This document shows, in pieces, positions 42,414 through 50,633 of a stretch of DNA of 54,115 nucleotides (positions are counted from its first letter, which is position 1; each line of letters begins with the position of its first letter). Made by a program: the position numbers and the translations under genes. The DNA comes from Paenibacillus sp. FJAT-29882. Lineage in GTDB: Bacteria > Bacillota > Bacilli > Bacillales > DSM-1321. The notes below the pieces were generated by a model. The model saw only the letters and a list, made by a program, of their open reading frames with translations. It searched no databases and was not told where the DNA came from. The DNA lies in NCBI RefSeq assembly GCF_001510645.1, contig NZ_LMVB01000012.1:1-54115 (forward strand), in the 5' to 3' direction.

Positions 42414-42564
42414 CTTCTTCGCCCTTTCTAGTAACATTCTATTAGTAATTACAAGTTTTCATGTTTCACATTTATGTAACAAATATATTACATACAAAAC
42501 AAATATGGCGTTAAAACGTCACCATTTACTATGAAGGATAAATTCTATTACTGGCTACGCTCAC

Positions 42565-42738
42565 CTAATCATAATGGTGGCGGTGCGGAGTCGGAATTTC
42601 GGGCGCTTTCTTGATTATATAAGTATACTTGCTAAGTAAATTCGTTATCATAGTAAGTCGCGTAGACCCGTCCTCATGTCCTTCATACCAAAACGCAAGA
42701 AAAATTCCCTGTATTTCACAATTTTTCCATCTTTGCAA
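42565..42738 (-). pseudogene. Possible remnant of a small gene
   Basis: From a TTG at 42738 an open frame of 57 residues runs MQRWKNCEIQGIFLAFWYEG and ends in PTPHRHHYD. There is no ribosome-binding site. A second frame on the same strand overlaps it upstream (KKVFDKLQMKNKSVCKDG) and ends within it, so a frameshifted gene is possible. I recognise no family, and chance is a real alternative. Confidence 0.22.
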
Positions 42739-42928
42739 ACAGACTTATTTTTCATCTGTAGTTTATCAAATACCTTTTTTATTATACTAAGCGAGTCACA
42801 TTCTTTTTTAATGTTAGCCTTTAGGTAAAATAACTATTGATAAGTTTGCTGAACCACAACTTTTTTATGAAGCCATATCGAAAATGAACCCAAATTTTTA
42901 GCATGATATGTTATATTATAATGGAAAA

Positions 42929-42972
42929 AAATAGCATAGAAATGTTTCACATGGAACATTTCTATGCTATTT
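42929..42972 (-). terminator. Terminator of metS
   Basis: An 18-bp stem (arms 42929-42946 and 42955-42972; AATAGCATAGAAATGTT type) with an 8-base loop is followed on the minus strand by TTTTTTTCC. This is one of the strongest terminators in the window. Confidence 0.93.
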
Positions 42973-42982
42973 AGGAATAGAG

Positions 42983-44980
42983 TTATTTTACTTTCGACCC
43001 ATTTGGCAATGTATCAGGAACTGTTGCCACTGAAAGCTTTCCTTCACTGCTTCCAGCTAGAATCATCCCTTGAGATAATTCACCACGCAGTTTCACAGGT
43101 TTAAGATTTGTTACACAAATCACCTTTTTTCCTACTAATTGTTCTGGCGTATAATATTGAGCAATACCAGAGACAACTTGTCGTTTTTCATATCCCAGAT
43201 CAAGTTGTAATTTCAACAACTTATCCGCCTTCTTGACAGGCTCTACTTCCAGCACTTGTGCGACACGTAATTCCACCTTCATGAAATCATCAATCGTTAT
43301 TTCATCTACTTCTGGAATTTCCTCTACTTTTGGTTCTTCTTTCTTGTCTTCTGGTTGAGGAGCACTTCCTTGCATTTGCTCTTTGATAAATTCTATCTCT
43401 TCTTGCATCTCAAGACGCGGGAAAATAGGATCTCCTTTTTCAACCTTTGTTTGCGCTGGAATTAGACCAAATTTCTCTAGGCTATCCCAGGACTTTAATA
43501 TTTCATCTGTAATCGTTAATTGATTAAAAATCTTCTCAGGTGTTTGTGTTAAAAATGGCTTTAATAAAATGGCTGTTCTTCTTAGCGTCTCAGCTAAATG
43601 TACCATTACACTTTCCAACTCTTCACGTTTTGCCTGATCTTTCGCTAATACCCATGGCTGTGTTTCATCAATGTATTTATTTGTTCTGCTTACTAGTTGC
43701 CAAATTACGGAGAGTGCCACCGAAAACTCCATTTTATCCATGGCTTCTTCGTAGTTCGTTACTACGTTTTTGTTGACTTCAAGAAGAGATTCATCAAACT
43801 CCCCAATAGAACCTTTATACTCTGGGATAATCCCACCAAAGTATTTTTCGATCATCGCAACGGTACGATTTAGTAAATTTCCTAAATCATTCGCTAAGTC
43901 AAAATTTATTCTTTCCACAAAACCTTCAGGGGTGAAAACACCGTCAGAACCGAAAGGAACTTCACGAAGTAGATAGTAACGAAGCGCATCTAATCCATAG
44001 CGGTCAATTAATGTTACCGGATCCACTACATTCCCTTTGGATTTTGACATTTTGCCATCCTTCATTAACAACCACCCATGAGCAAATACCTTTTTAGGTA
44101 GTGGAATATCAAGTGCCATCAGCATGATAGGCCAATAGATCGTATGGAAGCGAACAATTTCCTTCCCAACCAAATGTACATCTGCAGGCCAGTAGTTTAG
44201 ATATTTCGAATCATCCTCTGTTCCATATCCTAATGCCGTAATATAATTTGAAAGCGCATCAATCCAGACATAAATGACATGTTTAGGGTCTCCTGGTACC
44301 TTAACCCCCCAATCAAAGGTTGTACGAGAAACAGCTAAATCTTCTAGACCTGGTTTAATAAAGTTATTAATCATTTCATTCTTACGAGATTCAGGTTGAA
44401 TGAATTCAGGGTTTTCTTCGTAATATTTCAAAAGTCGATCTGCATATTTTCCCATCTTGAAGAAATAAGATTCTTCCTTCACTAATTCTACTGGATGGCC
44501 GCTATCTGGACTTTTCCCTCCGACAACTTTTCCATTTTCTTTAATCGGGTCGACTAATTGAAGCTCAGTATAGAATGTCTCATCTGGTACAGAATACCAA
44601 CCCTCGTACTGGTCTAAGTAAATATCTCCTTGATCAAGCAATCGTTTAAAGATCTTCTCTACGACATCCTTATGGCGAGTTTCCGTAGTCCGAATAAAGT
44701 CATCATAGGATATATCAAGCTTCTTCCATAAATCTTTAATTCCGGAAACAATAGTATCCACGTATTCCTGTGGGCTAACTCCTTGTTCCTCAGCTTTTCT
44801 TTGAATTTTTTGTCCATGCTCATCTGTACCTGTTAAATACATGACATCGAATCCGCGCATACGCTTGTAACGAGCCATCGCATCACCAGCTACCGTTGTA
44901 TAGGCATGCCCAATATGTAAATTCCCACTCGGATAATAGATCGGGGTTGTAATATAAAATGTCTTCAGTTTGTCTTCCAT
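42983..44980 (-). CDS. metS: Methionyl-tRNA synthetase
   Basis: Class I synthetase charging both initiator and elongator tRNA-Met. HIGH motif is GNLHIGHAY (about residues 18-26), KMSKS motif is DGKMSKSKGN (about 303), and a C-terminal EMAP II-like tRNA-binding domain (about residues 560-665; FMKVELRVAQVLEVE) is fused. The zinc-knuckle cysteines of many MetRS are replaced (WYSVPDETFYTE), as in B. subtilis. Length 665 is full. It has 1040 bases of non-coding sequence upstream; I saw no T-box specifier arrangement there. Confidence 0.97.
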   Translation of the reverse strand: MEDKLKTFYITTPIYYPSGNLHIGHAYTTVAGDAMARYKRMRGFDVMYLTGTDEHGQKIQRKAEEQGVSPQEYVDTIVSGIKDLWKKLDISYDDFIRTTETRHKDVVEKIFKRLLDQGDIYLDQYEGWYSVPDETFYTELQLVDPIKENGKVVGGKSPDSGHPVELVKEESYFFKMGKYADRLLKYYEENPEFIQPESRKNEMINNFIKPGLEDLAVSRTTFDWGVKVPGDPKHVIYVWIDALSNYITALGYGTEDDSKYLNYWPADVHLVGKEIVRFHTIYWPIMLMALDIPLPKKVFAHGWLLMKDGKMSKSKGNVVDPVTLIDRYGLDALRYYLLREVPFGSDGVFTPEGFVERINFDLANDLGNLLNRTVAMIEKYFGGIIPEYKGSIGEFDESLLEVNKNVVTNYEEAMDKMEFSVALSVIWQLVSRTNKYIDETQPWVLAKDQAKREELESVMVHLAETLRRTAILLKPFLTQTPEKIFNQLTITDEILKSWDSLEKFGLIPAQTKVEKGDPIFPRLEMQEEIEFIKEQMQGSAPQPEDKKEEPKVEEIPEVDEITIDDFMKVELRVAQVLEVEPVKKADKLLKLQLDLGYEKRQVVSGIAQYYTPEQLVGKKVICVTNLKPVKLRGELSQGMILAGSSEGKLSVATVPDTLPNGSKVK

Positions 44981-45580
44981 TGTTTTTTCCTCCTATCATA
45001 TGTAGATCCAGAAATGATGTTCACTAACTTAATTTTAACCCTATACCTCTATATTACCTTATCTCACCATAAGAGCGATAAAGAAAATCTATTGAGATTA
45101 ATTTTTAATAGAGACAAAGCTACAAAATTTAAGCGATCAAAGCCGTTTTATGAAAGCAAGTCAATATGGCTTCGATAACTTATGCAAAAGTAAAAGTCTA
45201 TATCTTTGATCATAACGTACAACGCTTGATTGGAGTTGGTTTTCTAATATTAAATAGGTTCTCCTCCACACTGGATAACAGCGCTTTAAATGCAGATTTT
45301 TCTTATTGTCAGCATAACCTCTTATACCCCAAAAATATACCTAAAATCCCCCAACAATCGCAACTTGTTTCCGATCAAAATCCTACTAACCTAAAGGTTC
45401 CCCATTTACTATCTTCCTTGATCAATAAACTATACTGATTTGAAAAGTTGTAAAATCCCCAACACAAACTTCCTTTTATTGTTATTTTCTATTGTTTTTT
45501 AAATTTGCGAAGAAGTATAATAAAAAAAAGGGAAAATAATCTTATTGAAAAAATTTTGATATATGGGACTTTCGAGATAT

Positions 45581-45598
45581 TTGTCGAACTTTGTCGAA
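45581..45598 (+). promoter_or_regulatory. Tandem Spo0A boxes of unknown target
   Basis: Two perfect TTGTCGAA boxes at 45581-45588 and 45591-45598 are spaced one helical turn apart. They are 310 bases upstream of the abrB promoter and 600 bases upstream of metS. On the minus strand the box doubles as a TCGACA -35, with TATATC 18 bases further. Confidence 0.6.
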
Positions 45599-45681
45599 TT
45601 TAATAAAAAAAGTGACAGGGTTATATTGGAATATGCAGTCATATTTCTCTTTCTCGCCATTCATTCATAAAATTTTTTTCA

Positions 45682-45841
45682 ATAAAGTGAAACTTCCATC
45701 AGTGAGAGTTTTCTTCATCCCCCACTGATGATTAGTTGAACCAATCGGGCTTTTACGGGCAGTTTGTCCCCTAAAAACCTACCTTCTTTGTTCCACATAA
45801 GCTTGAGGTGGGAGTCTTACTGCCCGTTAATGTGGGATAAA
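45682..45841 (+). repeat. Repeat R1, full copy D
   Basis: It begins ATAAAGTGAAACTTCCATCA and ends GTGGGATAAAT. Hairpin 1 is CATCAGTG (45697-45704) with CACTGATG (45723-45730). Hairpin 2 is ACGGGCAGT (45755-45763) with ACTGCCCGT (45819-45827), with an inner CCTACCT / AGGTGGG helix. Confidence 0.82.
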
Positions 45842-45905
45842 TATTTAAGTTTAACCTGCTTTTTAATTTTTTTTTCAAAAAAATGTATAAACTTGAATAA
45901 AAGGA

Positions 45906-45934
45906 TTGACGTATTTGGGAATGGCTGGTATTAT
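45906..45934 (+). promoter_or_regulatory. sigma-A promoter of abrB
   Basis: TTGACG (45906-45911) and TATTAT (45929-45934) with a 17-base spacer. Initiation is expected at about 45941, 80 bases before the abrB ATG. Confidence 0.78.
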
Positions 45935-45949
45935 AATATTTATAAAAAA

Positions 45950-45966
45950 TGTCGAAAATTGACGAA
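45950..45966 (+). promoter_or_regulatory. Tandem Spo0A operator of abrB
   Basis: TGTCGAA (45950-45956) and TGACGAA (45960-45966) fit TGNCGAA and are 10 bases apart. They lie at about +9 to +26. In B. subtilis Spo0A-P represses abrB from tandem boxes downstream of the start site, so place and spacing agree. Confidence 0.8.
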
Positions 45967-46020
45967 ATAGAGATAAAAGGTACTAGAATACTATTTTAAA
46001 TTGAGAGGAGATTTTCATAT

Positions 46021-46308
46021 ATGAAATCTACAGGAATTGTACGTAAAGTTGACGAATTAGGACGGGTGGTAATTCCAATTGAACTACGCCGTACACTAGG
46101 AATTGCAGAAAAAGACGCTTTGGAAATTTACGTTGATGATGAGCGCATCATTTTGAAAAAATATAAACCTAATATGACTTGCCAGGTTACTGGTGAAGTA
46201 TCTGATAATAATTTAACACTTGCTAACGGAAAGTTAATCCTTAGCCGTGAAGGTGCAGAACTGCTTATCAAAGAAATTCAACAAAACATGGAATTAGAAA
46301 CTGTTTAA
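46021..46308 (+). CDS. abrB: Transition-state regulator AbrB
   Basis: The 95-residue tetrameric DNA-binding protein represses stationary-phase genes during growth. The N-terminal swapped-hairpin domain is MKSTGIVRKVDELGRVVIPI (residues 1-20) up to about residue 53 (ILKKYKP), and the C-terminal oligomerisation part has LILSREGAELLIKEI. GAGGAG precedes the ATG at ten bases. It is the only clear protein gene on the plus strand, convergent with rsmI across a shared terminator. Its promoter carries Spo0A boxes. spoVG, a known AbrB target, is in this window, and spoVT encodes a paralogue. Confidence 0.97.
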   Translation: MKSTGIVRKVDELGRVVIPIELRRTLGIAEKDALEIYVDDERIILKKYKPNMTCQVTGEVSDNNLTLANGKLILSREGAELLIKEIQQNMELETV

Positions 46309-46326
46309 TTACTTTTTCTATTTTTA

Positions 46327-46350
46327 AGAAGGCTTCCAAGGAAGCCTTCT
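46327..46350 (+). terminator. Terminator of abrB
   Basis: Perfect 11-bp AGAAGGCTTCC / GGAAGCCTTCT stem with a two-base loop, followed by seven T residues. It may also slow rsmI transcripts from the other side, though that side lacks a T-run. Confidence 0.92.
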
Positions 46351-46405
46351 TTTTTTGCACACTAATTTACAAGTATCTTTGTGGCAGTTATTCTTACCCG
46401 TTTGG

Positions 46406-47287
46406 TTAACTTTCTATTACATGATAAGCGTGATATACATCTCTTTTCTGCAAGCCACGATCCATCGCTGTCTGTTTGATAGCATCTTTTGAGTTAAGTT
46501 GCTTTTCATCGATATAATATTGAACATGCTCAGCAAGCTCAATACTTTGCCACCATACTTCTTCTGTTTGTTCTTCCACGAATTCTGCACCTTCAATAAT
46601 CAAGCAGAATTCGCCTCTGATTTCATTTTCAATAGCCCATATTTGTGCTTCATCTATCGTACCTCTAATAAATTCCTCAAATTTCTTGGTCAGCTCTCGG
46701 CATAGAACAATATTTCTATTTCCGAGCACTTCACGCATGTGTTTTAATGTATCTTTTAATCGGTGCGGTGATTCATAGACTATCCAAGTTGCCTCCATCT
46801 TCTTTAACTTCTCCAGCTCTTTTTTCTTTTCTTTGGCATTTCGTTGCAAAAAGCCATAAAAGTAAAAAGGCTGTGGCACTAATCCTGAAGCAATTAGTGC
46901 CGTAAGTGCAGCATTTGCACCTGGTAATGGAATAACCGGTATACGCTGTTCTAGTGCTTCTTGAACGAGTTCGAACCCAGGGTCTGATATAGTCGGCATT
47001 CCGGCATCACTCACTAATGCAATCGTTTGGCCTGAAAGAAGCCGCTCAATCATCTGCTTCCCACTCGCTTGTTTGTTATGTTCATGGTAACTAATGACTT
47101 GTGTTTCAATTTCAAAGTAATTACAAAGCTTTCTTGTATTCCGTGTATCTTCTGCAGCAATAATGTCTGCTTCCTTAAGAATCCTTAAAGCTCGGTAGCT
47201 TATATCCTCCAGATTCCCAATTGGAGTTGGCACTAAATATAAAACGGATTGCTGTCCTTCCTTTTCAAAGCTTTTCTGTTGCCACAT
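46406..47287 (-). CDS. rsmI: 16S rRNA (cytidine-1402-2'-O)-methyltransferase
   Basis: RsmI (YabC) 2'-O-methylates C1402 in the 16S decoding centre. The tetrapyrrole-methylase-like fold shows LVPTPIGNLEDISYRA (residues 18-33), IAAEDTRNTRKL, SDAGMPTISDPG and the later YESPHRL. Length (293) is normal. Its start lies within the end of yazA (23-base overlap), and yabB-yazA-rsmI form a tight operon as in B. subtilis. Confidence 0.95.
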   Translation of the reverse strand: MWQQKSFEKEGQQSVLYLVPTPIGNLEDISYRALRILKEADIIAAEDTRNTRKLCNYFEIETQVISYHEHNKQASGKQMIERLLSGQTIALVSDAGMPTISDPGFELVQEALEQRIPVIPLPGANAALTALIASGLVPQPFYFYGFLQRNAKEKKKELEKLKKMEATWIVYESPHRLKDTLKHMREVLGNRNIVLCRELTKKFEEFIRGTIDEAQIWAIENEIRGEFCLIIEGAEFVEEQTEEVWWQSIELAEHVQYYIDEKQLNSKDAIKQTAMDRGLQKRDVYHAYHVIES

Positions 47288-47546
47288 CTACATTCTCCTT
47301 ACCAACAATTTTTTCTTTTTGTTTTCTAGATAACTGCTTAAAGCGATACTCAGCTCGCATTGCTTCTGTTTTTCTTAGAAACGTTTCAAAATGGACAAGC
47401 TTTACCGGTCCGCGGCCTCGTGTGTATTTAGCACCCTTTCCTTCATTATGAAGCTTTATCCTTTTTTCTAAATCGTTTGTATATCCCGCATAATAACTAT
47501 GGTCCCGACATTCAAGAACATAGAAGATATGCTTATTCTTCTCCAT
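47265..47546 (-). CDS. yazA: GIY-YIG domain protein YazA
   Basis: About 93 residues containing a single GIY-YIG nuclease-type domain: FYVLECRDHSYYAGYTNDLEKR near the N-terminus, quoted by its ends FYVLE and YAGYT, then the arginine-bearing GAKYTRGRGP. The UPF0213 family it belongs to is widespread but of unknown function. I start at ATG 47546 (MEKNKHIFYV), which overlaps the yabB stop by 14 bases, since the upstream 18 residues of the longest frame lie inside yabB and match nothing. Confidence 0.9.
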   Translation of the reverse strand: MEKNKHIFYVLECRDHSYYAGYTNDLEKRIKLHNEGKGAKYTRGRGPVKLVHFETFLRKTEAMRAEYRFKQLSRKQKEKIVGKENVDVATEKL

Positions 47547-48276
47547 ATAAAACCCTTCTAACCTCAGGAGTATACACATTATCCTCATTGTACACGACAA
47601 GCGGTGGTAAAACCTTTAAATCAGGACTTCCATCCTTAATTCCCTCTATTAGAATGGTGTTGGCTTCTTTACTTGCTTTTGGATAAACAAATTGCAAACG
47701 TTTTGGTTCCAACCGATGCTTCCTCATTAAACTAAGAATATCCATTAGCCTTCCTGGGCGGTGAACAAAAGCCGCCTTCCCACCCTGTCGCAACAATTGG
47801 CTTGTATTCTGAACAACATCTTCAAGCGTACACATAATTTCATGTCTTGCTATTGCAAAGTGTTCATTCCGATTGATTTCTTCTTGCGATGGTGTTGGAA
47901 AATAAGGAGGATTACATGTCACAACGTCAAATTTATCATTCCCAATCTCCCTTGGGAATGTTTTTATATCACCATGTACCATCTGAATCTGTTCAGAAAG
48001 ACCGTTATATTTAATACTGCGCTCTGCCATGTTAAATAATCGTTCCTGTATTTCTACCCCGATGATCTTCCCCTTTGTTCTTGTACTTAGTAACAGGGGA
48101 ATCACACCATTACCTGAACAAAGATCAGCGATTCTTCCTTTTTGAATCGGGATATTTACGAATTTTGATAAAAGAACTGCATCAAGAGAAAATGAAAACA
48201 CACTTGGACTCTGAATAATTCTTAACTTTTCTGCTAATAAATGATCGAGGCGCTCATCACCAATTAATTCTGCCAT
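47533..48276 (-). CDS. yabB: tRNA1(Val) (adenine37-N6)-methyltransferase-like protein (YabB)
   Basis: A 247-residue SAM-dependent methyltransferase. Motif I is LCSGNGVIPLLLS (about residues 53-65) and motif IV is VTCNPPYF, the signature of N6-adenine methylation. The TrmN6 family in E. coli modifies A37 of tRNA-Val; the Bacillus target is inferred. The start is ATG 48276 (MAELIGDERLDHLL) with GGAG eight bases upstream. Confidence 0.9.
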   Translation of the reverse strand: MAELIGDERLDHLLAEKLRIIQSPSVFSFSLDAVLLSKFVNIPIQKGRIADLCSGNGVIPLLLSTRTKGKIIGVEIQERLFNMAERSIKYNGLSEQIQMVHGDIKTFPREIGNDKFDVVTCNPPYFPTPSQEEINRNEHFAIARHEIMCTLEDVVQNTSQLLRQGGKAAFVHRPGRLMDILSLMRKHRLEPKRLQFVYPKASKEANTILIEGIKDGSPDLKVLPPLVVYNEDNVYTPEVRRVLYGEE

Positions 48277-48335
48277 CTTCTTCACTCCATTATCTAATTA
48301 CTATTTATAGAAACATTGTTTACTTCAACGAAAAA

Positions 48336-48357
48336 GCCTTCCCTAGACAGGAAAGGC
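48336..48357 (-). terminator. Terminator of the yaaO/tmk-to-yabA block
   Basis: GCCTTTCC / GGGAAGGC with a 6-base loop, followed on the minus strand by TTTTTCG. It separates yabA from yabB. Confidence 0.83.
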
Positions 48358-48362
48358 CAAGC

Positions 48363-48734
48363 TTACTTTTTATTCAAAAAGGACAGGCAAAACAAACAAT
48401 CGCCTTCTTTTCTAAGGCTACCAAAATGCAAATTACAAATATGGAAACCTTCTTGATATAATCGAGCTAAATTATCATAGCCTTCGCCGATATCCATTGT
48501 CTTATCATCAAGGTTTTCTTTCAGTGCCTTTGCTTTGGTTTTATTTTTTGTAGAAGGGCTAGGATTCTCTCCAAGGTTTAGACGCCTGCGCAAATGTTCA
48601 TTCTCAAGCTTAATAGATTGGTTATCCTCAAGAATCTCAGCAAGATGTTGCTTTAATTCCCCAAGCTGTGTATATAAATGACCAATTTGGGCTTCCATGC
48701 TCGTTACTGATTCAAATATATCTTTCTTATCCAT
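48363..48734 (-). CDS. yabA: Replication initiation control protein YabA
   Basis: YabA binds DnaA and the DnaN clamp and limits re-initiation. The 123-residue protein has an N-terminal leucine-rich coiled coil (about residues 1-55), a lysine-rich variable linker, and the C-terminal zinc motif HICNLHFG followed by CLFC, which binds zinc and partner proteins. All fit the family. It follows ricT by 17 bases and precedes a terminator. Confidence 0.95.
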   Translation of the reverse strand: MDKKDIFESVTSMEAQIGHLYTQLGELKQHLAEILEDNQSIKLENEHLRRRLNLGENPSPSTKNKTKAKALKENLDDKTMDIGEGYDNLARLYQEGFHICNLHFGSLRKEGDCLFCLSFLNKK

Positions 48735-48751
48735 GCTTTCCCACCACCTTG

Positions 48752-49579
48752 TTAATCTGTGGCTTGAATAGAAACGGCTCCCTCGTTTAGAATCTCATCT
48801 AACGTATACTCTAATACTCTATTCTGTTCGACTAATTCAACTTGAAGAACTCGTTCTAGAATATTAAGCCCCACTACCTTGCCTTTTCCATTAGGTGTCC
48901 GAATCATTTCACCTAAGTCAGGAAGCAATTCTTTCGCATTTTCGTACTCATCATTTTCGTATTTAAGACAACACATCAAACGTCCACATAATCCTGAGAT
49001 TTTTGTTGGATTAAGCGATAGATTTTGATCTTTGGCCATCTTAATGGAAACTGGTTCAAAATCGCCAAGAAATGTTGAACAACAGAGCATTCTGCCACAT
49101 GGCCCTATTCCACCGAGCATCTTTGCCTCATCTCTGACACCTATTTGGCGCAATTCAATTCGTGTTCTAAATATGGCTGCAAGATCTTTTACTAAGTCGC
49201 GAAAATCTACGCGTCCATCCGCAGTAAAATAAAAGACAACCTTATTGCGATCAAATGTATATTCCACATCAACCAGTTTCATATCAAGTTGATGTTCCTC
49301 AACCTTTTTACTACATGTATTATAAGCTTCAATAGCAGCAGATTTATTTTCCTCAACAATTAGCTTGTCCTTTGCATCAGCAACTCGAAGCACTTTCTTC
49401 AATGGCAGTACAACGTCGTTCTCATCTACTTGTTTCCTTTCCGTAACAACTTTGCCGAATTCTACTCCACGCACAGTCTCTACGATAACGAAATCATCCT
49501 TTGAAATGATAAGCTCGCCCGGATCAAAGTAGTATATTTTGCCCGCCTTTTTAAAACGGACCCCTACAACATTATACAA
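48752..49579 (-). CDS. ricT: RicT (YaaT), PSP1-domain regulator of competence and sporulation
   Basis: RicT is part of the RicA-RicF-RicT complex, which carries iron-sulfur clusters and supports RNase Y-dependent mRNA maturation. The PSP1 domain contains GGIGPCGRMLCCSTFLGDF (about residue 170) and GLCGRLMCCLKYE (about 198), the conserved cysteine cluster. Length (275) is typical. Its start overlaps holB by eight bases and yabA follows after 17, so the block holB-ricT-yabA is one operon. Confidence 0.94.
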   Translation of the reverse strand: MYNVVGVRFKKAGKIYYFDPGELIISKDDFVIVETVRGVEFGKVVTERKQVDENDVVLPLKKVLRVADAKDKLIVEENKSAAIEAYNTCSKKVEEHQLDMKLVDVEYTFDRNKVVFYFTADGRVDFRDLVKDLAAIFRTRIELRQIGVRDEAKMLGGIGPCGRMLCCSTFLGDFEPVSIKMAKDQNLSLNPTKISGLCGRLMCCLKYENDEYENAKELLPDLGEMIRTPNGKGKVVGLNILERVLQVELVEQNRVLEYTLDEILNEGAVSIQATD

Positions 49580-50579
49580 ATGATGACCCCTCCTGCAAAT
49601 TCAACACAAGCTGTTCCATCAACAGCTGTGGATTTGTATTGGACATTAGCTTCCGTTTTGCTTCCAAAATAGAACTCATCTGCTCAGCCAAACGTCTTTG
49701 AGTAAGATGAAGAGCACGTAACTCCAACTCCTCCTGTAAATTTTGAAAGACAATTTGGTCACGTCTATCCAACTGAATATATAATAAATCTTTATAAATA
49801 AGATATAGAAGATCTAAACCACGGTTCAGTTGATCTCTTTCTTTAAAGTGTGTAAACCACTCCTGCTGAAGATATAGCAATGCCTTCAGTGAATTTGTAT
49901 TTAACACTTCATATAATTTTACCACTTTTTTTTGGGATTGTGCAAACCATTCCTCTGAACCTAATAGGATCCCCTCTTCAAAATTTTGCGTCACGTGGGA
50001 AATAATAGAGGAACTTTGCATGTCCAATCCATGATTCAGCAACCTTTTCTTCACCATTTCTGGTGATAACGGCTTGAAGGATAAGGTTTGGCATCTTGAT
50101 AAAATGGTAGGTAAGATACGTTGTATTTGTTCAGTCATCAGTATAGCAACCGTGCCTGTAGCAGGTTCCTCTAAAAACTTCAACAAACTATTTGCAGCCT
50201 GTACAGACATTTTATCTGCACTTATCACTAAATAGATTTTTTGTTTCGACTCTACACCCTTTTTTGAAAACTCTTCTTGAAGACTTTTAATTTGATCCTT
50301 TTTTATGGAAAGCCCATCCGGTTCAATAAGATGGACATCCGGGTGATTTCCACTCATAATCCGCTTACAATGACTGCATCGGTTACATGGCTCATATTCA
50401 TTTGTCAAATCTTCACAAAGCAGGCTTTTCGCAAAAAGCAGCCCCATTTCTTTCTTACCCGTACCCTTCTCACCATCAAAGAGATACGCATGAGCAACCC
50501 TTTCCCGGAGAATGCTATTCTTCAGCATCCCAGAAATTTGCGGCTGCAACTCATATAAATCTTGCCAAGTTTGTGTCAC
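49572..50579 (-). CDS. holB: DNA polymerase III delta' subunit
   Basis: The clamp-loader delta' subunit. AAA+ signature GEKGTGKKEM (about residue 35) is a degenerate P-loop, and the zinc-binding cysteines CNRCSHCKR (about residue 62) follow. The sensor segment LLKFLEEPATGTVAIL and the SRC motif ILSRCQ are present. Length (335) is usual. It follows darA after a 54-base gap; in B. subtilis yaaR lies between them, but here there is no such gene. Confidence 0.94.
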   Translation of the reverse strand: MTQTWQDLYELQPQISGMLKNSILRERVAHAYLFDGEKGTGKKEMGLLFAKSLLCEDLTNEYEPCNRCSHCKRIMSGNHPDVHLIEPDGLSIKKDQIKSLQEEFSKKGVESKQKIYLVISADKMSVQAANSLLKFLEEPATGTVAILMTEQIQRILPTILSRCQTLSFKPLSPEMVKKRLLNHGLDMQSSSIISHVTQNFEEGILLGSEEWFAQSQKKVVKLYEVLNTNSLKALLYLQQEWFTHFKERDQLNRGLDLLYLIYKDLLYIQLDRRDQIVFQNLQEELELRALHLTQRRLAEQMSSILEAKRKLMSNTNPQLLMEQLVLNLQEGSSFV

Positions 50580-50633
50580 AATAAATCAACTCTCTTATAT
50601 CTATAAAATAAAGAAACTATATGCTTTCATGTA

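Larger units (their letters stand above)
42414..42982. other. Intergenic region metS-tatD
   Basis: A 569-base gap. It contains the metS terminator (42929-42972) and a possible degenerate reading frame on the minus strand (42565-42738). No repeat family member was found in it. Confidence 0.6.
44981..46020. other. Long intergenic region metS-abrB
   Basis: At 1040 bases this is the largest gene-free stretch. From the left: the metS upstream region; an unsupported 59-codon minus-strand open frame (45161-45340); a tandem Spo0A box pair (45581-45598); a full R1 repeat (45682-45841); and the abrB promoter and operator (45906-45966). No other gene is credible. Confidence 0.7.

Noticed and set aside
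42983..44980. Loss of zinc-binding cysteines in metS as a defect
   Set aside because: The same replacement (WYSVPDETFYTE) occurs in functional B. subtilis MetS.
44981..45160. Possible T-box or other riboswitch before metS
   Set aside because: I looked for a specifier hairpin, the conserved T-box bulge and a terminator/antiterminator pair and saw none.
45166..45438. Plus-strand 90-codon open frame upstream of abrB
   Set aside because: No ribosome-binding site, no recognisable family and very even composition. The opposite strand is equally open.
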